A stretch of 6,653 bases of DNA from Syntrophomonadaceae bacterium (lineage in GTDB: Bacteria > Bacillota_D > Dethiobacteria > DTU022), in contig PUNU01000216.1 in NCBI GenBank assembly GCA_003551865.1, positions 1 to 6,653 of the forward strand, written 5' to 3'. The stretch's first letter is position 1. Every line of letters begins with the position of its first letter. A program made the position numbers and the translations under genes. Shown here piece after piece: positions 1 through 6,056 of the stretch. The notes below the pieces were generated by a model, which saw only the letters and a program-made list of their open reading frames with translations, was not told where the DNA came from and ran no database searches.

Positions 1-2
1 AC

Positions 3-338
3 GTTGAAGAACCCTGGGGTGCCCTTGATTTTATCCAAAATGCCGGGGCTGTTTTTGTCGGCGAACATACCCCCGAAGCAGTCGGGGATTACTGGTCCGG
101 TTCCAATCATGTTTTACCCACCGGGACTGCAGCCCGTTATGCTTCCGCACTTGGCGTTTATGATTTTGTTAAAAAGTCAAACCTTGTTTACTATACTCAC
201 GAGGCCCTGCTTAAAGCGGCGCCTAAAATAGCAGCCCTGGCCCGGGCGGAAGGCCTGGAAGCACACGCCCGGTCAGTGTTAAGGAGAGAAGACAATGCAG
301 CGTCAAACCAGGATCGAGCGAAAAACGGCGGAAACTAA
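3..338 (+). CDS. hisD: Histidinol dehydrogenase, C-terminal part (5' end outside window)
   Basis: This is the last 111 residues of histidinol dehydrogenase, the NAD-dependent zinc enzyme that oxidises L-histidinol to L-histidine in the final two steps of the pathway. The frame opens at the left edge without a start and ends at TAA 336-338. Visible family signatures are NAGAVFVGEHTPEAVGDYW (visible residues 13-31) and GSNHVLPTG (33-41). By family knowledge, the Asp of GDY (residue 29) and the His of EAHARSV (residue 88) correspond to the two C-terminal zinc ligands; the catalytic Glu-His pair should lie just upstream of the window. The tail after HARSVLRRE runs about 16 residues further and overlaps the start of hisB by 44 nt, which makes HisD slightly long at its C-terminus. 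The hisB ribosome site lies inside this gene. The identification is secure. Confidence 0.95.
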   Translation, partial: VEEPWGALDFIQNAGAVFVGEHTPEAVGDYWSGSNHVLPTGTAARYASALGVYDFVKKSNLVYYTHEALLKAAPKIAALARAEGLEAHARSVLRREDNAASNQDRAKNGGN

Positions 339-885
339 TATTTGGCTGGATCTGAACCTGGATGGAAGCGGGCGGGCCGAGTTGAAAACGGGCCTTCCTT
401 TCTTTGAACACATGCTGGCTCTGTGGTCCCGCCACGGTTTTTTCGACCTGAAAATTGAGGCGGAAGGTGATATAGATGTCGATCCTCATCATTTGGTCGA
501 AGATACCGGCATTTGTCTCGGTCAGGCCTGGCACCATGTTCTGAACAGCAAGGAAGGAATCAGGCGCTACGGATTTGCCGCGGTGCCGATGGACGAAGCC
601 CTGGTAACATCGGCGGTTGACCTGTCCGGCCGCCCCTGGCTGCACTATCAGGTTGCCTTGCCACCGGGCCTGGTGGGATCTATGGATCCGGAACTATTCC
701 GGGAATTCTGGCAGGCTTTTGTCAATGAAGGTAAGTTTAACCTGCACCTGATAGTGAACCATGGAAATAACAAGCATCACATAATCGAAGCTTCCTTCAA
801 AGCCGCCGCCAGGGCGATGAACGAAGCGGCTTCATTTATTGAAGGTCTGGATGGAGTTCTTTCAACCAAGGGCAAGCTGGGGTGA
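295..885 (+). CDS. hisB: Imidazoleglycerol-phosphate dehydratase
   Basis: The 196-residue product matches the usual length of monofunctional IGP dehydratase, a cytoplasmic manganese enzyme that converts imidazoleglycerol phosphate to imidazoleacetol phosphate. Signatures in order are FFEHML (36-41), DPHHLVEDTGICLGQA (63-78, first HHxxED metal site), GIRRYG and VPMDEAL (88-103), then HGNNKHHIIEASFKA (156-170, second HHxxE metal site), and a C-terminal STKG typical of the family. There is no fused N-terminal histidinol-phosphatase domain as in enterobacterial HisB, which fits the separate PHP phosphatase downstream. The ATG is preceded by AAGGAG at 281-286 with 8-nt spacing, and it lies inside the end of hisD, so coupled translation is likely. 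The gene that follows is hisA directly; the expected hisH is not between them. Confidence 0.97.
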   Translation: MQRQTRIERKTAETNIWLDLNLDGSGRAELKTGLPFFEHMLALWSRHGFFDLKIEAEGDIDVDPHHLVEDTGICLGQAWHHVLNSKEGIRRYGFAAVPMDEALVTSAVDLSGRPWLHYQVALPPGLVGSMDPELFREFWQAFVNEGKFNLHLIVNHGNNKHHIIEASFKAAARAMNEAASFIEGLDGVLSTKGKLG

Positions 886-896
886 GGTGAGCGGTT

Positions 897-1616
897 TTGC
901 TGGTTATTCCTGCTATTGATTTACACCGGGGATGCTGTGTTCGTCTTTACCAGGGGGATCCGGAACGTGAAACGGTTTACGGGGACAACCCGGTGGACGT
1001 AGCTCGTCAGTGGGAACAGCTGGGAGCAAAAATGCTCCACCTGGTTGACCTTGATGGGGCTTTTACCGGTATCTCACAGAATGCAAAAATCATTGCTGCT
1101 ATCGGTGAGACGGTGCATATTCCCCTTCAACTTGGCGGGGGTATCAGGTCGCATGAAGCTGTGAAGAAGGCTTTTTCTGCCGGGGTTTCGCGGATCATCC
1201 TGGGCACCCTGGTCTTGGAACAGCCCCGGCTGGCCCGCCGTTTGGTTGAAGAATTTAAAGACGGAGTGCTGGTCGGTATCGATGCCCGCGAGGGCATGGT
1301 TGCGGTTAAAGGATGGCGTCAGTCTTCTCAGGTGGAAGCTGTCGATCTGGCCTCCCGGGTGGAACAGTGGGGAGTAAAAGAGATCACCTATACCGACATT
1401 CAAAGAGACGGCACCCTGGCCGGACCTGACCTGGCCGGCCTTGAAGTAATCATGGAACATACTAACCTGCAGATAATTTTATCCGGCGGCATATCGTCAA
1501 AAGAAGATCTGAAAATGCTGAAACCCTACAGCGGCCGGGTAAAAGGTGTAATTGTCGGCAAAGCGCTCTATACCAACCAGCTTACCCTGCCTGATGCTAT
1601 TGCAGTGTTTGACTAA
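897..1616 (+). CDS. hisA: ProFAR isomerase (HisA)
   Basis: The 239-residue TIM-barrel protein is 1-(5-phosphoribosyl)-5-[(5-phosphoribosylamino)methylideneamino]imidazole-4-carboxamide isomerase, which performs the Amadori rearrangement of ProFAR to PRFAR. The two catalytic aspartates expected in the family are seen as Asp8 in IPAIDL and Asp129 in GIDAREG. Phosphate-gripping loops are LGGGIR (79-84), ILGT (101-104), SGGIS (196-200) and VGKALY (220-225), and the YTDIQRDGTL segment (165-174) is diagnostic. The start is TTG at 897: an in-frame TGA at 888-890 excludes anything upstream, GAGGTGA (884-890) is a good ribosome site overlapping the hisB stop, and the family begins with the same MLVIPAIDL. 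HisF, a paralogous barrel, was considered, but motif spacing and the lysine/tryptophan context (VKGW) fit HisA. Its product PRFAR needs HisF/HisH, neither of which is encoded in the window. Confidence 0.96.
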   Translation: MLVIPAIDLHRGCCVRLYQGDPERETVYGDNPVDVARQWEQLGAKMLHLVDLDGAFTGISQNAKIIAAIGETVHIPLQLGGGIRSHEAVKKAFSAGVSRIILGTLVLEQPRLARRLVEEFKDGVLVGIDAREGMVAVKGWRQSSQVEAVDLASRVEQWGVKEITYTDIQRDGTLAGPDLAGLEVIMEHTNLQIILSGGISSKEDLKMLKPYSGRVKGVIVGKALYTNQLTLPDAIAVFD

Positions 1617-1645
1617 ACAAGTTTAATTTAAATGGAGGTTTTTCG

Positions 1646-2035
1646 ATGGAAGGCAAGTACCGGGAAGAAGAGCTGCAGCCCCTCGACCCCGGCCGGCTTA
1701 AGTACGATCAAAACGGCCTTGTGCCGGCCGTAATCCAGGATCACCGCAATTACGCTGTTCTAATGGTCGGCTATATGAACGAAGAAGCTTTGCGCCGCAC
1801 TATTAATGAAGGCCGGGTATGCTTTTGGAGCCGCAGCCGCCAAGAATATTGGGTCAAGGGTGAGACATCCGGAAATGTCTTTGAAGTAAAAACAATACAC
1901 GCCGACTGCGATGCCGACACCCTTTTGGTAGGGGTGGTTCCCTGTGGCCCCGGGGTAGCCTGCCATACCGGGCGGTATTCCTGCTTTTATAATACCCTGG
2001 CCGGATTTACTCCGCGAGAGCACGGCAATGGTTGA
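1646..2035 (+). CDS. hisI: Phosphoribosyl-AMP cyclohydrolase (monofunctional HisI)
   Basis: The 129-residue protein opens the adenine ring of PR-AMP in the third step of histidine synthesis. Family motifs are LVPAVIQD (25-32), VLMVGYMNEEAL (38-49), FWSRSRQEYWVKGETSGN (60-77), the metal-binding DCDADTLL (87-94) and ACHTGRYSCF (105-114). Asp87, Asp89 and Asp91 are the expected magnesium ligands; Cys88, Cys106 and Cys113 are the candidate zinc ligands. The protein ends soon after SCF, so the HisE (phosphoribosyl-ATP pyrophosphatase) domain often fused to HisI is absent and must be encoded elsewhere. GGAGG at 1634-1638 sits 7 nt ahead of the ATG. A 29-nt gap separates it from hisA, where hisF would normally lie, and its stop overlaps the next gene by 8 nt. 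Confidence 0.96.
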   Translation: MEGKYREEELQPLDPGRLKYDQNGLVPAVIQDHRNYAVLMVGYMNEEALRRTINEGRVCFWSRSRQEYWVKGETSGNVFEVKTIHADCDADTLLVGVVPCGPGVACHTGRYSCFYNTLAGFTPREHGNG

Positions 2036-2828
2036 CTATCACCTGCATACCGCCCGCTGCCGTCATGCGGAAGGCGCACTGAAAGATTACCTTTTTGAAG
2101 CGGAGCAAAAAAACCTTGATGAAATAGGTTTTGCCGATCACTTCCCCCTGGGGCTGCTTGATTATACTCCGCGGGTCCAGGTGACCATGGATCCTGAAGA
2201 GCTCGAGGAATATATCGAACAGGTGGAAGAACTAAAACATGCCTCTTCGAGAGTGGCTGTAAGGGTAGGTATAGAGATAGATTATTTGCCCGGCACGGAA
2301 AAAAAACTGGCCAACCTGCTTAAAAAGTCCGCTTTTGATTATATTATCGGCTCAATTCACTTTATGGACGGCTGGGACTTTACCCACCCCGTTTATGCCA
2401 ATGATTACGCAGGCCGGGACATAGACGCCCTCTTCCACAGCTATTTTGAACTGGTCTGGGATGCCTGTAAAAGCGGGCTTTTCGATGTTATCGGTCATAT
2501 CGATGTAATCAAGAAATTTGGTTACCAGCCTTCTTACGATTTGGAGCCCCTGTGGGCTAAAACGGCTCGCCTGCTAAAAACTACCGGGACCTGCCTGGAG
2601 CTTAACACCGCCGGCCGGGACGCGCCGGTGGGAGAATTTTATCCCGACCGGCGCCTGCTGGAAATGTGCTTTCGGGAAAACGTTCCGGTGACCCTGGGCT
2701 CCGACGCCCATGGCCCGGGGCAGGTAGGCCGCTATATTATGGAAGCGGGCGAATTGCTTAAAGCTGTCGGCTACAGGGAGCTGGCTGTTTTTGAAAGGCG
2801 GAAAAGGAAAAGCGTACCGCTAATTTAG
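2028..2828 (+). CDS. hisJ: PHP-family histidinol-phosphatase (HisJ/HisK type)
   Basis: The 266-residue protein belongs to the PHP metal-dependent phosphoesterases and most likely removes phosphate from L-histidinol phosphate, the step before HisD. The metal-binding set is visible: His5 and His7 in DYHLHT, His13, Asp37-His38 in GFADH, Glu83 in GIEIDYLPG, His111 in GSIHF, His157 in GHIDV, and Asp226/His228 in GSDAH. The stretch ELNTAGRD followed by EFYPDRRLLEMC (191-214) is characteristic of the HisJ/HisK subgroup rather than of polymerase-associated PHP domains. The ATG overlaps the end of hisI by 8 nt and has only a weak purine-rich stretch ahead (GCGAGAG), suggesting coupling to hisI translation. 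Location inside the his operon supports the substrate. The same enzyme is named hisK in some species. Confidence 0.92.
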   Translation: MVDYHLHTARCRHAEGALKDYLFEAEQKNLDEIGFADHFPLGLLDYTPRVQVTMDPEELEEYIEQVEELKHASSRVAVRVGIEIDYLPGTEKKLANLLKKSAFDYIIGSIHFMDGWDFTHPVYANDYAGRDIDALFHSYFELVWDACKSGLFDVIGHIDVIKKFGYQPSYDLEPLWAKTARLLKTTGTCLELNTAGRDAPVGEFYPDRRLLEMCFRENVPVTLGSDAHGPGQVGRYIMEAGELLKAVGYRELAVFERRKRKSVPLI

Positions 2829-2839
2829 GAGGGCTTTTA

Positions 2840-3310
2840 TTGGCTGAACCGGGTTATGATCGGGTGAATACATCCCGGGGCATTTTTTTAATAATATTCA
2901 ACAGTGAAAGCCTTATTGAACTGCTATTTCCCGGCAGGGCTCCAGACCGGTTGCCCCTGCACCGGCCCCTGCCCTGGTCCGGCCTGACGGACGATTTAAA
3001 CCGTTATCTGGAGGGAGAAAAAGTCGACTTTTCCGGTTACCCGCTTGACTGCAGCGGCTACCGTCCTTTTACAAACTTCCTGCTTAAAGAGGTGCGCCGC
3101 ATCCCTTATGGCCGGGTTTGCACTTACCGGGAGGTAGCGGAACGGGCCGGTTATCCGCGGGCCTGGAGGGCGGCCGGTCAGGCACTGAAAGCAAACCGGC
3201 ACCCGATCCTCGTTCCCTGCCACCGCGTGGTCGGCAGTGGGGGCAAACTCGGTGGGTTCAGCGGACCCCCGGGCTGGAAGCAAATGCTCATTGAGCTGGA
3301 AAGGTCTTAA
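2840..3310 (+). CDS. ogt: Methylated-DNA--protein-cysteine S-methyltransferase (Ogt/MGMT family)
   Basis: The 156-residue protein is a suicide DNA repair enzyme that transfers the alkyl group from O6-alkylguanine to its own cysteine. The active site is PCHRV with acceptor Cys127. It is preceded by the helix-turn-helix YGRVCTYREVAERAG (90-104), by the Arg110 'finger' in AWRAAGQALKANRHP (108-122), and followed by GSGGKLGGFSGPPGWKQMLIELE. A short N-terminal ribonuclease-H-like domain (about 1-70) is present, so the protein is full length, with no Ada-type regulatory domain. The start is TTG at 2840, chosen for AGGAGGG at 2827-2833, which overlaps the hisJ stop; an alternative GTG at 2864 lacks a ribosome site. 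Only 11 nt separate it from hisJ, so it is probably cotranscribed with the his genes, with which it has no known metabolic link. The family is certain; ogt is the conventional name. Confidence 0.93.
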   Translation: MAEPGYDRVNTSRGIFLIIFNSESLIELLFPGRAPDRLPLHRPLPWSGLTDDLNRYLEGEKVDFSGYPLDCSGYRPFTNFLLKEVRRIPYGRVCTYREVAERAGYPRAWRAAGQALKANRHPILVPCHRVVGSGGKLGGFSGPPGWKQMLIELERS

Positions 3311-3415
3311 ATGTTTTTGTTAGCCGGTGACCTGCCTGCTTACAATGAGCGTGACTTGACAATTATTACAACAACTTTTGTAGCTACACAGCCTATTGTC
3401 CTTGTTAAGAGAAAA

Positions 3416-3516
3416 GCTGTGCCATGGGGACGGTTCGAGCGTTCCTACAAATCCGGGTTCTGGCCTCTGACTTCTATTATGGATAACGATGGAAGAACCG
3501 TCCCCTATGGCATAGC
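3416..3516. repeat. Imperfect inverted repeat, REP/MITE-like element
   Basis: Two arms, 3416-3436 and 3495-3516, are reverse complements over 21 base pairs with one G-T wobble (3419/3513) and one bulged base (T3506). They enclose a 58-base centre, giving a span of about 101 bp. The arm core is GGGGACGGTTC on the left and GAACCGTCCCC on the right. From memory, GGGACGGTTC-type palindromic repeats are scattered in intergenic spacers of many Clostridia and other anaerobes, often near IS200-like or REP-associated tyrosine transposases. No transposase is encoded here, so this would be a non-autonomous copy. There is no T-run after the right arm, so it is not a canonical terminator, although a transcript would fold strongly. 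The structure is certain; the family assignment is inference. Confidence 0.75.
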
Positions 3517-3541
3517 GGGTTAGGCCTGAGTAGTTACCAAC

Positions 3542-3570
3542 TTTTTATCAAGCGGTTAGATTATTATAAC
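3542..3570 (+). promoter_or_regulatory. Candidate sigma-A promoter for aroC-aroB
   Basis: TATAAC at 3565-3570 resembles a -10 box, and TTTTTA at 3542-3547 lies 17 bases upstream as a poor -35 box (3 of 6 matches). The position, 24 bases before the aroC start and just after the inverted repeat, is sensible. The short distance to the start would give a leader of only about 15-18 bases. Support is weak and rests on two hexamers. Confidence 0.3.
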
Positions 3571-3593
3571 CGGGTTATTTGGAGGCGGTATCC

Positions 3594-4766
3594 ATGCGCT
3601 ACTTGTCCGGCGGTGAATCACACGGCCCCTGTTTAACCGGCATCATCGAAGGCTTGCCGGCGGGAATGCTTTTGGACAAAGGCGCCCTTGACCGCCAGCT
3701 CGAACGCCGGCAAAAAGGTTACGGCCGGGGGAACAGGATGAAAATTGAAAAGGACAGGGTGGAAATCCTTTCCGGTTTGCGGTTTGGCTGCACCACCGGC
3801 AGTCCCCTGACCATGCAGATCAAAAACCGGGATTGGGAAAACTGGCGGAACCTGATGTCCCCGGAGGGCGAACCGCCTGAAGATGCGGTAAGGCTTACCC
3901 GGCCGCGACCCGGTCACGCCGACCTGGCCGGCGGCCTTAAGTACGACTTTAACGATTTGCGCAATGTCCTGGAGCGTTCCAGCGCCCGGCAAACAGCAAT
4001 GCGGGTCGCTGTAGGCAGTGTGGGACGTGTTTTACTTGAAAAATTCGGGCTGAGTTTTTACAGCCATATTGTTCGTATTGGCCGGGCGGCTGCGGCCGTA
4101 GATACGGAAGATTTGCCCGGGCTTTTCGAGCGAGTGGAAAACTCGCCGGTCCGCTGTGCGGATCCCGGGGCGGAGCAGGCCATGATAGAGGAAATAGAGC
4201 GGGCCCGCGAGGAGGGTGACAGCCTCGGCGGGATAATCGAACTGGTCATAACCGGTGTGCCCCCGGGCCTGGGCAGCCATGTCCACTGGGACCGCCGCCT
4301 CGACGGTCGCCTGGCCGCTGCCCTGATGAGCATCCAGGGCATCAAGGGGGTCGAAATCGGTTCCGGATTTGGCGCAGCCGCCCAGCGCGGTTCAGCAGTG
4401 CATGATCCGATCATCTATGAACCCGGGGAGGGCATCGAACGTCCGTCAAATCGGGCCGGCGGCATCGAAGGAGGTATAACCAACGGCCGGCCGCTGGTCC
4501 TCAGGGCGGCAATGAAACCGATTCCCACCCTGGCCGAGCCTCTGCCCAGTGTTGACTGGGAAACCGCCGAGAATGCCCCGGGAGCGGTAGAAAGGTCCGA
4601 TGTATGTGCCGTTCCTTCCGCCGCCGTTGTAGCCGAAGCTGCTGCAGCCTGGGAGCTTGCCGCCGCCTTTCGTGAGAAGTTTGCCGGCGATTTTATCGAA
4701 GAAGTCGAAGCAGGTTATGATTTTTATATAAAAAAAGTAAATGAACGCCTGAGGCGCAAGTCTTAA
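3594..4766 (+). CDS. aroC: Chorismate synthase
   Basis: The 390-residue protein catalyses the last shikimate step, the FMN-dependent conversion of 5-enolpyruvylshikimate-3-phosphate to chorismate. Signatures are GGESHGP (6-12, catalytic His10), ERRQKGYGRGNRMKIEKD (37-54), ILSGLRFGCTTGSP (58-71), RPGHADLAGGLKY (105-117, catalytic His108), RNVLERSSARQTA (123-135), and toward the end RSDVCAVPSAAVVAEA. The usual SSARETA reads SSARQTA here, a Glu-to-Gln change at residue 133. The ATG at 3594 is chosen because GGAGG (3581-3585) lies 8 nt upstream and the family begins MRYLSGGESHG. A TTG at 3579 would also be in frame, but it sits immediately before the ribosome site. aroB follows after 25 nt, so the two form an operon. 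The function is secure. Confidence 0.97.
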   Translation: MRYLSGGESHGPCLTGIIEGLPAGMLLDKGALDRQLERRQKGYGRGNRMKIEKDRVEILSGLRFGCTTGSPLTMQIKNRDWENWRNLMSPEGEPPEDAVRLTRPRPGHADLAGGLKYDFNDLRNVLERSSARQTAMRVAVGSVGRVLLEKFGLSFYSHIVRIGRAAAAVDTEDLPGLFERVENSPVRCADPGAEQAMIEEIERAREEGDSLGGIIELVITGVPPGLGSHVHWDRRLDGRLAAALMSIQGIKGVEIGSGFGAAAQRGSAVHDPIIYEPGEGIERPSNRAGGIEGGITNGRPLVLRAAMKPIPTLAEPLPSVDWETAENAPGAVERSDVCAVPSAAVVAEAAAAWELAAAFREKFAGDFIEEVEAGYDFYIKKVNERLRRKS

Positions 4767-4791
4767 ACTGATCGGCTCTGGGAGGCATTAA

Positions 4792-5886
4792 ATGAGCAGG
4801 ACTGAAATAAATGTTAAAACTTTCGGCTTCACTTACCCGGTGTGCATCGAAGATAATTCCCTGGTTGAGGCGGGATGCTCACTGCGCCGACTTTTCGCTT
4901 CGACCCGGACCCTGCTGGTCAGCGACAGCCGGGTCTATTCTATTTATGGTAAAAAAGTATTGTCTTCATTGGAAGAAAGCGGCTGGCAGGCCGGCACGGC
5001 CGTGATCAGGCCGGGTGAACGCTCCAAGACATTAACCGGAGCTTCCCGGCTGTATGATGCGGCAGTCGATACCGGACTTGACCGTGCCTCCCCGCTTATT
5101 GCCCTGGGCGGCGGTGTAACAGGCGACCTGGCCGGTTTTACAGCCGCTACTTACCTGCGCGGGATTCCCCTGGTTATGCTGCCCACTACTCTGCTGGCCC
5201 AGGTTGACAGCAGTGTCGGCGGCAAGGTTGCGGTAAATCATCCCCGCGGGAAAAATTTAATCGGTGCTTTTTATCCCCCCCGGCTGGTTATAATTGATCC
5301 CCTGGTCTTAAAAACCCTGCCTCGGCGCCAGTTAAAAGCCGGCCTTGCAGAAGTGATTAAATACGGCATTATTATGGATAAAAAATTTTTTCAGCGCCTG
5401 GAAATAACCTTGGGCAGCCTGTTAAAAGCCGAGAGCTCAGTTCTGGCTAAAGCCATAGCCGCTTCGATCAGGTATAAAGCCGCAGTGGTTGAACAAGATG
5501 AATATGAGGCAGACCACCGCAGGATTTTAAACTTTGGGCACACCATCGGCCACGCCCTGGAGGCAGCTACCGGCTACAAATATTATTTACACGGAGAAGC
5601 GGTACTGATCGGTATGTTTGCCGCCACCGGTTTGGCTTTAAATATGGCCATGCTCGAACCTCAAGAAGCCCGGCGCATCCAATCGCTGCTCGCAAAGGTT
5701 GGTTTAAAAAAACCTCCTGCGGGCTTGACCTCGGACCAGGTTATCTGTAAACTAAGGCATGACAAAAAGCGCCGCGAAGATGAATATATTTTTGTCCTGC
5801 CTACCGCCATTGGTTCCGTTGCAATGATTCCGGTTAAAGAAGAACAGTTGATCCAAAAAGTGATTAAGGAGTACCTGAGCCCCTGA
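4792..5886 (+). CDS. aroB: 3-dehydroquinate synthase
   Basis: The 364-residue protein is the NAD- and zinc-dependent enzyme that cyclises DAHP to 3-dehydroquinate, the second shikimate step. An N-terminal nucleotide-binding part shows PGERSKT (74-80) and ALGGGVTGDLAGF (104-116), then LPTTLLAQVDSSVGGKVAVN (130-149) and GKNLIGAFYPP (153-163). The three zinc ligands of the family are visible as Glu187 in GLAEVIKYG, His250 in NFGHTIGHALE, and His267 in LHGEAV. The length is typical for a bacterial AroB, and there is no fused shikimate kinase. GGGAGG at 4780-4785 lies 6 nt before the ATG. It is the second gene of the aroC-aroB pair; an intervening aroK, often found in relatives, is absent. Confidence 0.97.
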   Translation: MSRTEINVKTFGFTYPVCIEDNSLVEAGCSLRRLFASTRTLLVSDSRVYSIYGKKVLSSLEESGWQAGTAVIRPGERSKTLTGASRLYDAAVDTGLDRASPLIALGGGVTGDLAGFTAATYLRGIPLVMLPTTLLAQVDSSVGGKVAVNHPRGKNLIGAFYPPRLVIIDPLVLKTLPRRQLKAGLAEVIKYGIIMDKKFFQRLEITLGSLLKAESSVLAKAIAASIRYKAAVVEQDEYEADHRRILNFGHTIGHALEAATGYKYYLHGEAVLIGMFAATGLALNMAMLEPQEARRIQSLLAKVGLKKPPAGLTSDQVICKLRHDKKRREDEYIFVLPTAIGSVAMIPVKEEQLIQKVIKEYLSP

Positions 5887-5906
5887 CCGGGGGCGGTTAA
5901 GAAGTA

Positions 5907-5937
5907 GACAGGCGGGGTGGGGAACGACTGGCCTGTC
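5907..5937 (+). terminator. Candidate terminator hairpin after aroB
   Basis: GACAGGC (5907-5913) and GCCTGTC (5931-5937) form a perfect 7-bp stem with a 17-base G-rich loop, beginning 20 nt after the aroB stop. Only ATTTG follows, so the U-tract of a classical intrinsic terminator is poor. It may be a weak terminator, an mRNA 3' stabiliser, or the first stem of the longer structured region. Confidence 0.3.
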
Positions 5938-5945
5938 ATTTGATC

Positions 5946-5971
5946 CGGTGCGCTCCATATGAAGCGTACCG
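5946..5971. other. Nine-base-pair hairpin in the aroB-secD gap
   Basis: CGGTGCGCT (5946-5954) pairs with AGCGTACCG (5963-5971) over nine pairs, one of them G-U in the + strand transcript, around the 8-base loop CCATATGA. The loop contains the palindrome CATATG. No T-run follows on either strand. The role is unknown; it could be part of a leader RNA or a protein-binding palindrome. Confidence 0.4.
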
Positions 5972-6056
5972 AAGGCCGGCCCGCCTCCGGCACTCAACCG
6001 GCTTTGCTTACGGCAAACAGCCAGAAAAAATATAGGCGGTTTGTTAAAGAGCTGAG

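Larger units (their letters stand above)
3311..3593 (+). other. Non-coding spacer between his/ogt and aro genes
   Basis: I see no convincing gene in these 283 bases. A 70-codon open frame (3311-3523) begins right after the ogt stop but has no ribosome site, resembles no family I know, and its second half is simply the inverted repeat at 3416-3516 read as protein. The first 100 bases contain TTGACA at 3356-3361, without a good -10 partner, and small nested inverted repeats (GACAAT 3358-3363 / ATTGTC 3395-3400, TACAA 3367-3371 / TTGTA 3378-3382). The last 50 bases carry a weak promoter candidate and the aroC ribosome site. Confidence 0.7.

Noticed and set aside
3356..3386. TTGACA at 3356-3361 as a promoter in the ogt-aroC spacer
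   Set aside because: The best -10 options are TGTAGC at 17 bases or TAGCTA at 19 bases, both poor.
3311..3523. 70-codon + strand open frame right after ogt
   Set aside because: It has no ribosome site, no recognisable domain, and its second half is the inverted repeat at 3416-3516 translated (VPWGRFE and DGRTVPYG are the two arms). I take it as a chance frame.
4058..4414. Long minus-strand open frames inside aroC
   Set aside because: These are antisense shadows of a GC-rich gene with clear chorismate synthase coding on the + strand.
6000..6022. GGC-TTTGC hairpin with a GCAAAGCC string on the minus strand, considered as part of a c-di-GMP (GEMM) riboswitch
   Set aside because: Only one short string matches; the rest of the conserved GEMM core and the order of stems are not present on either strand.
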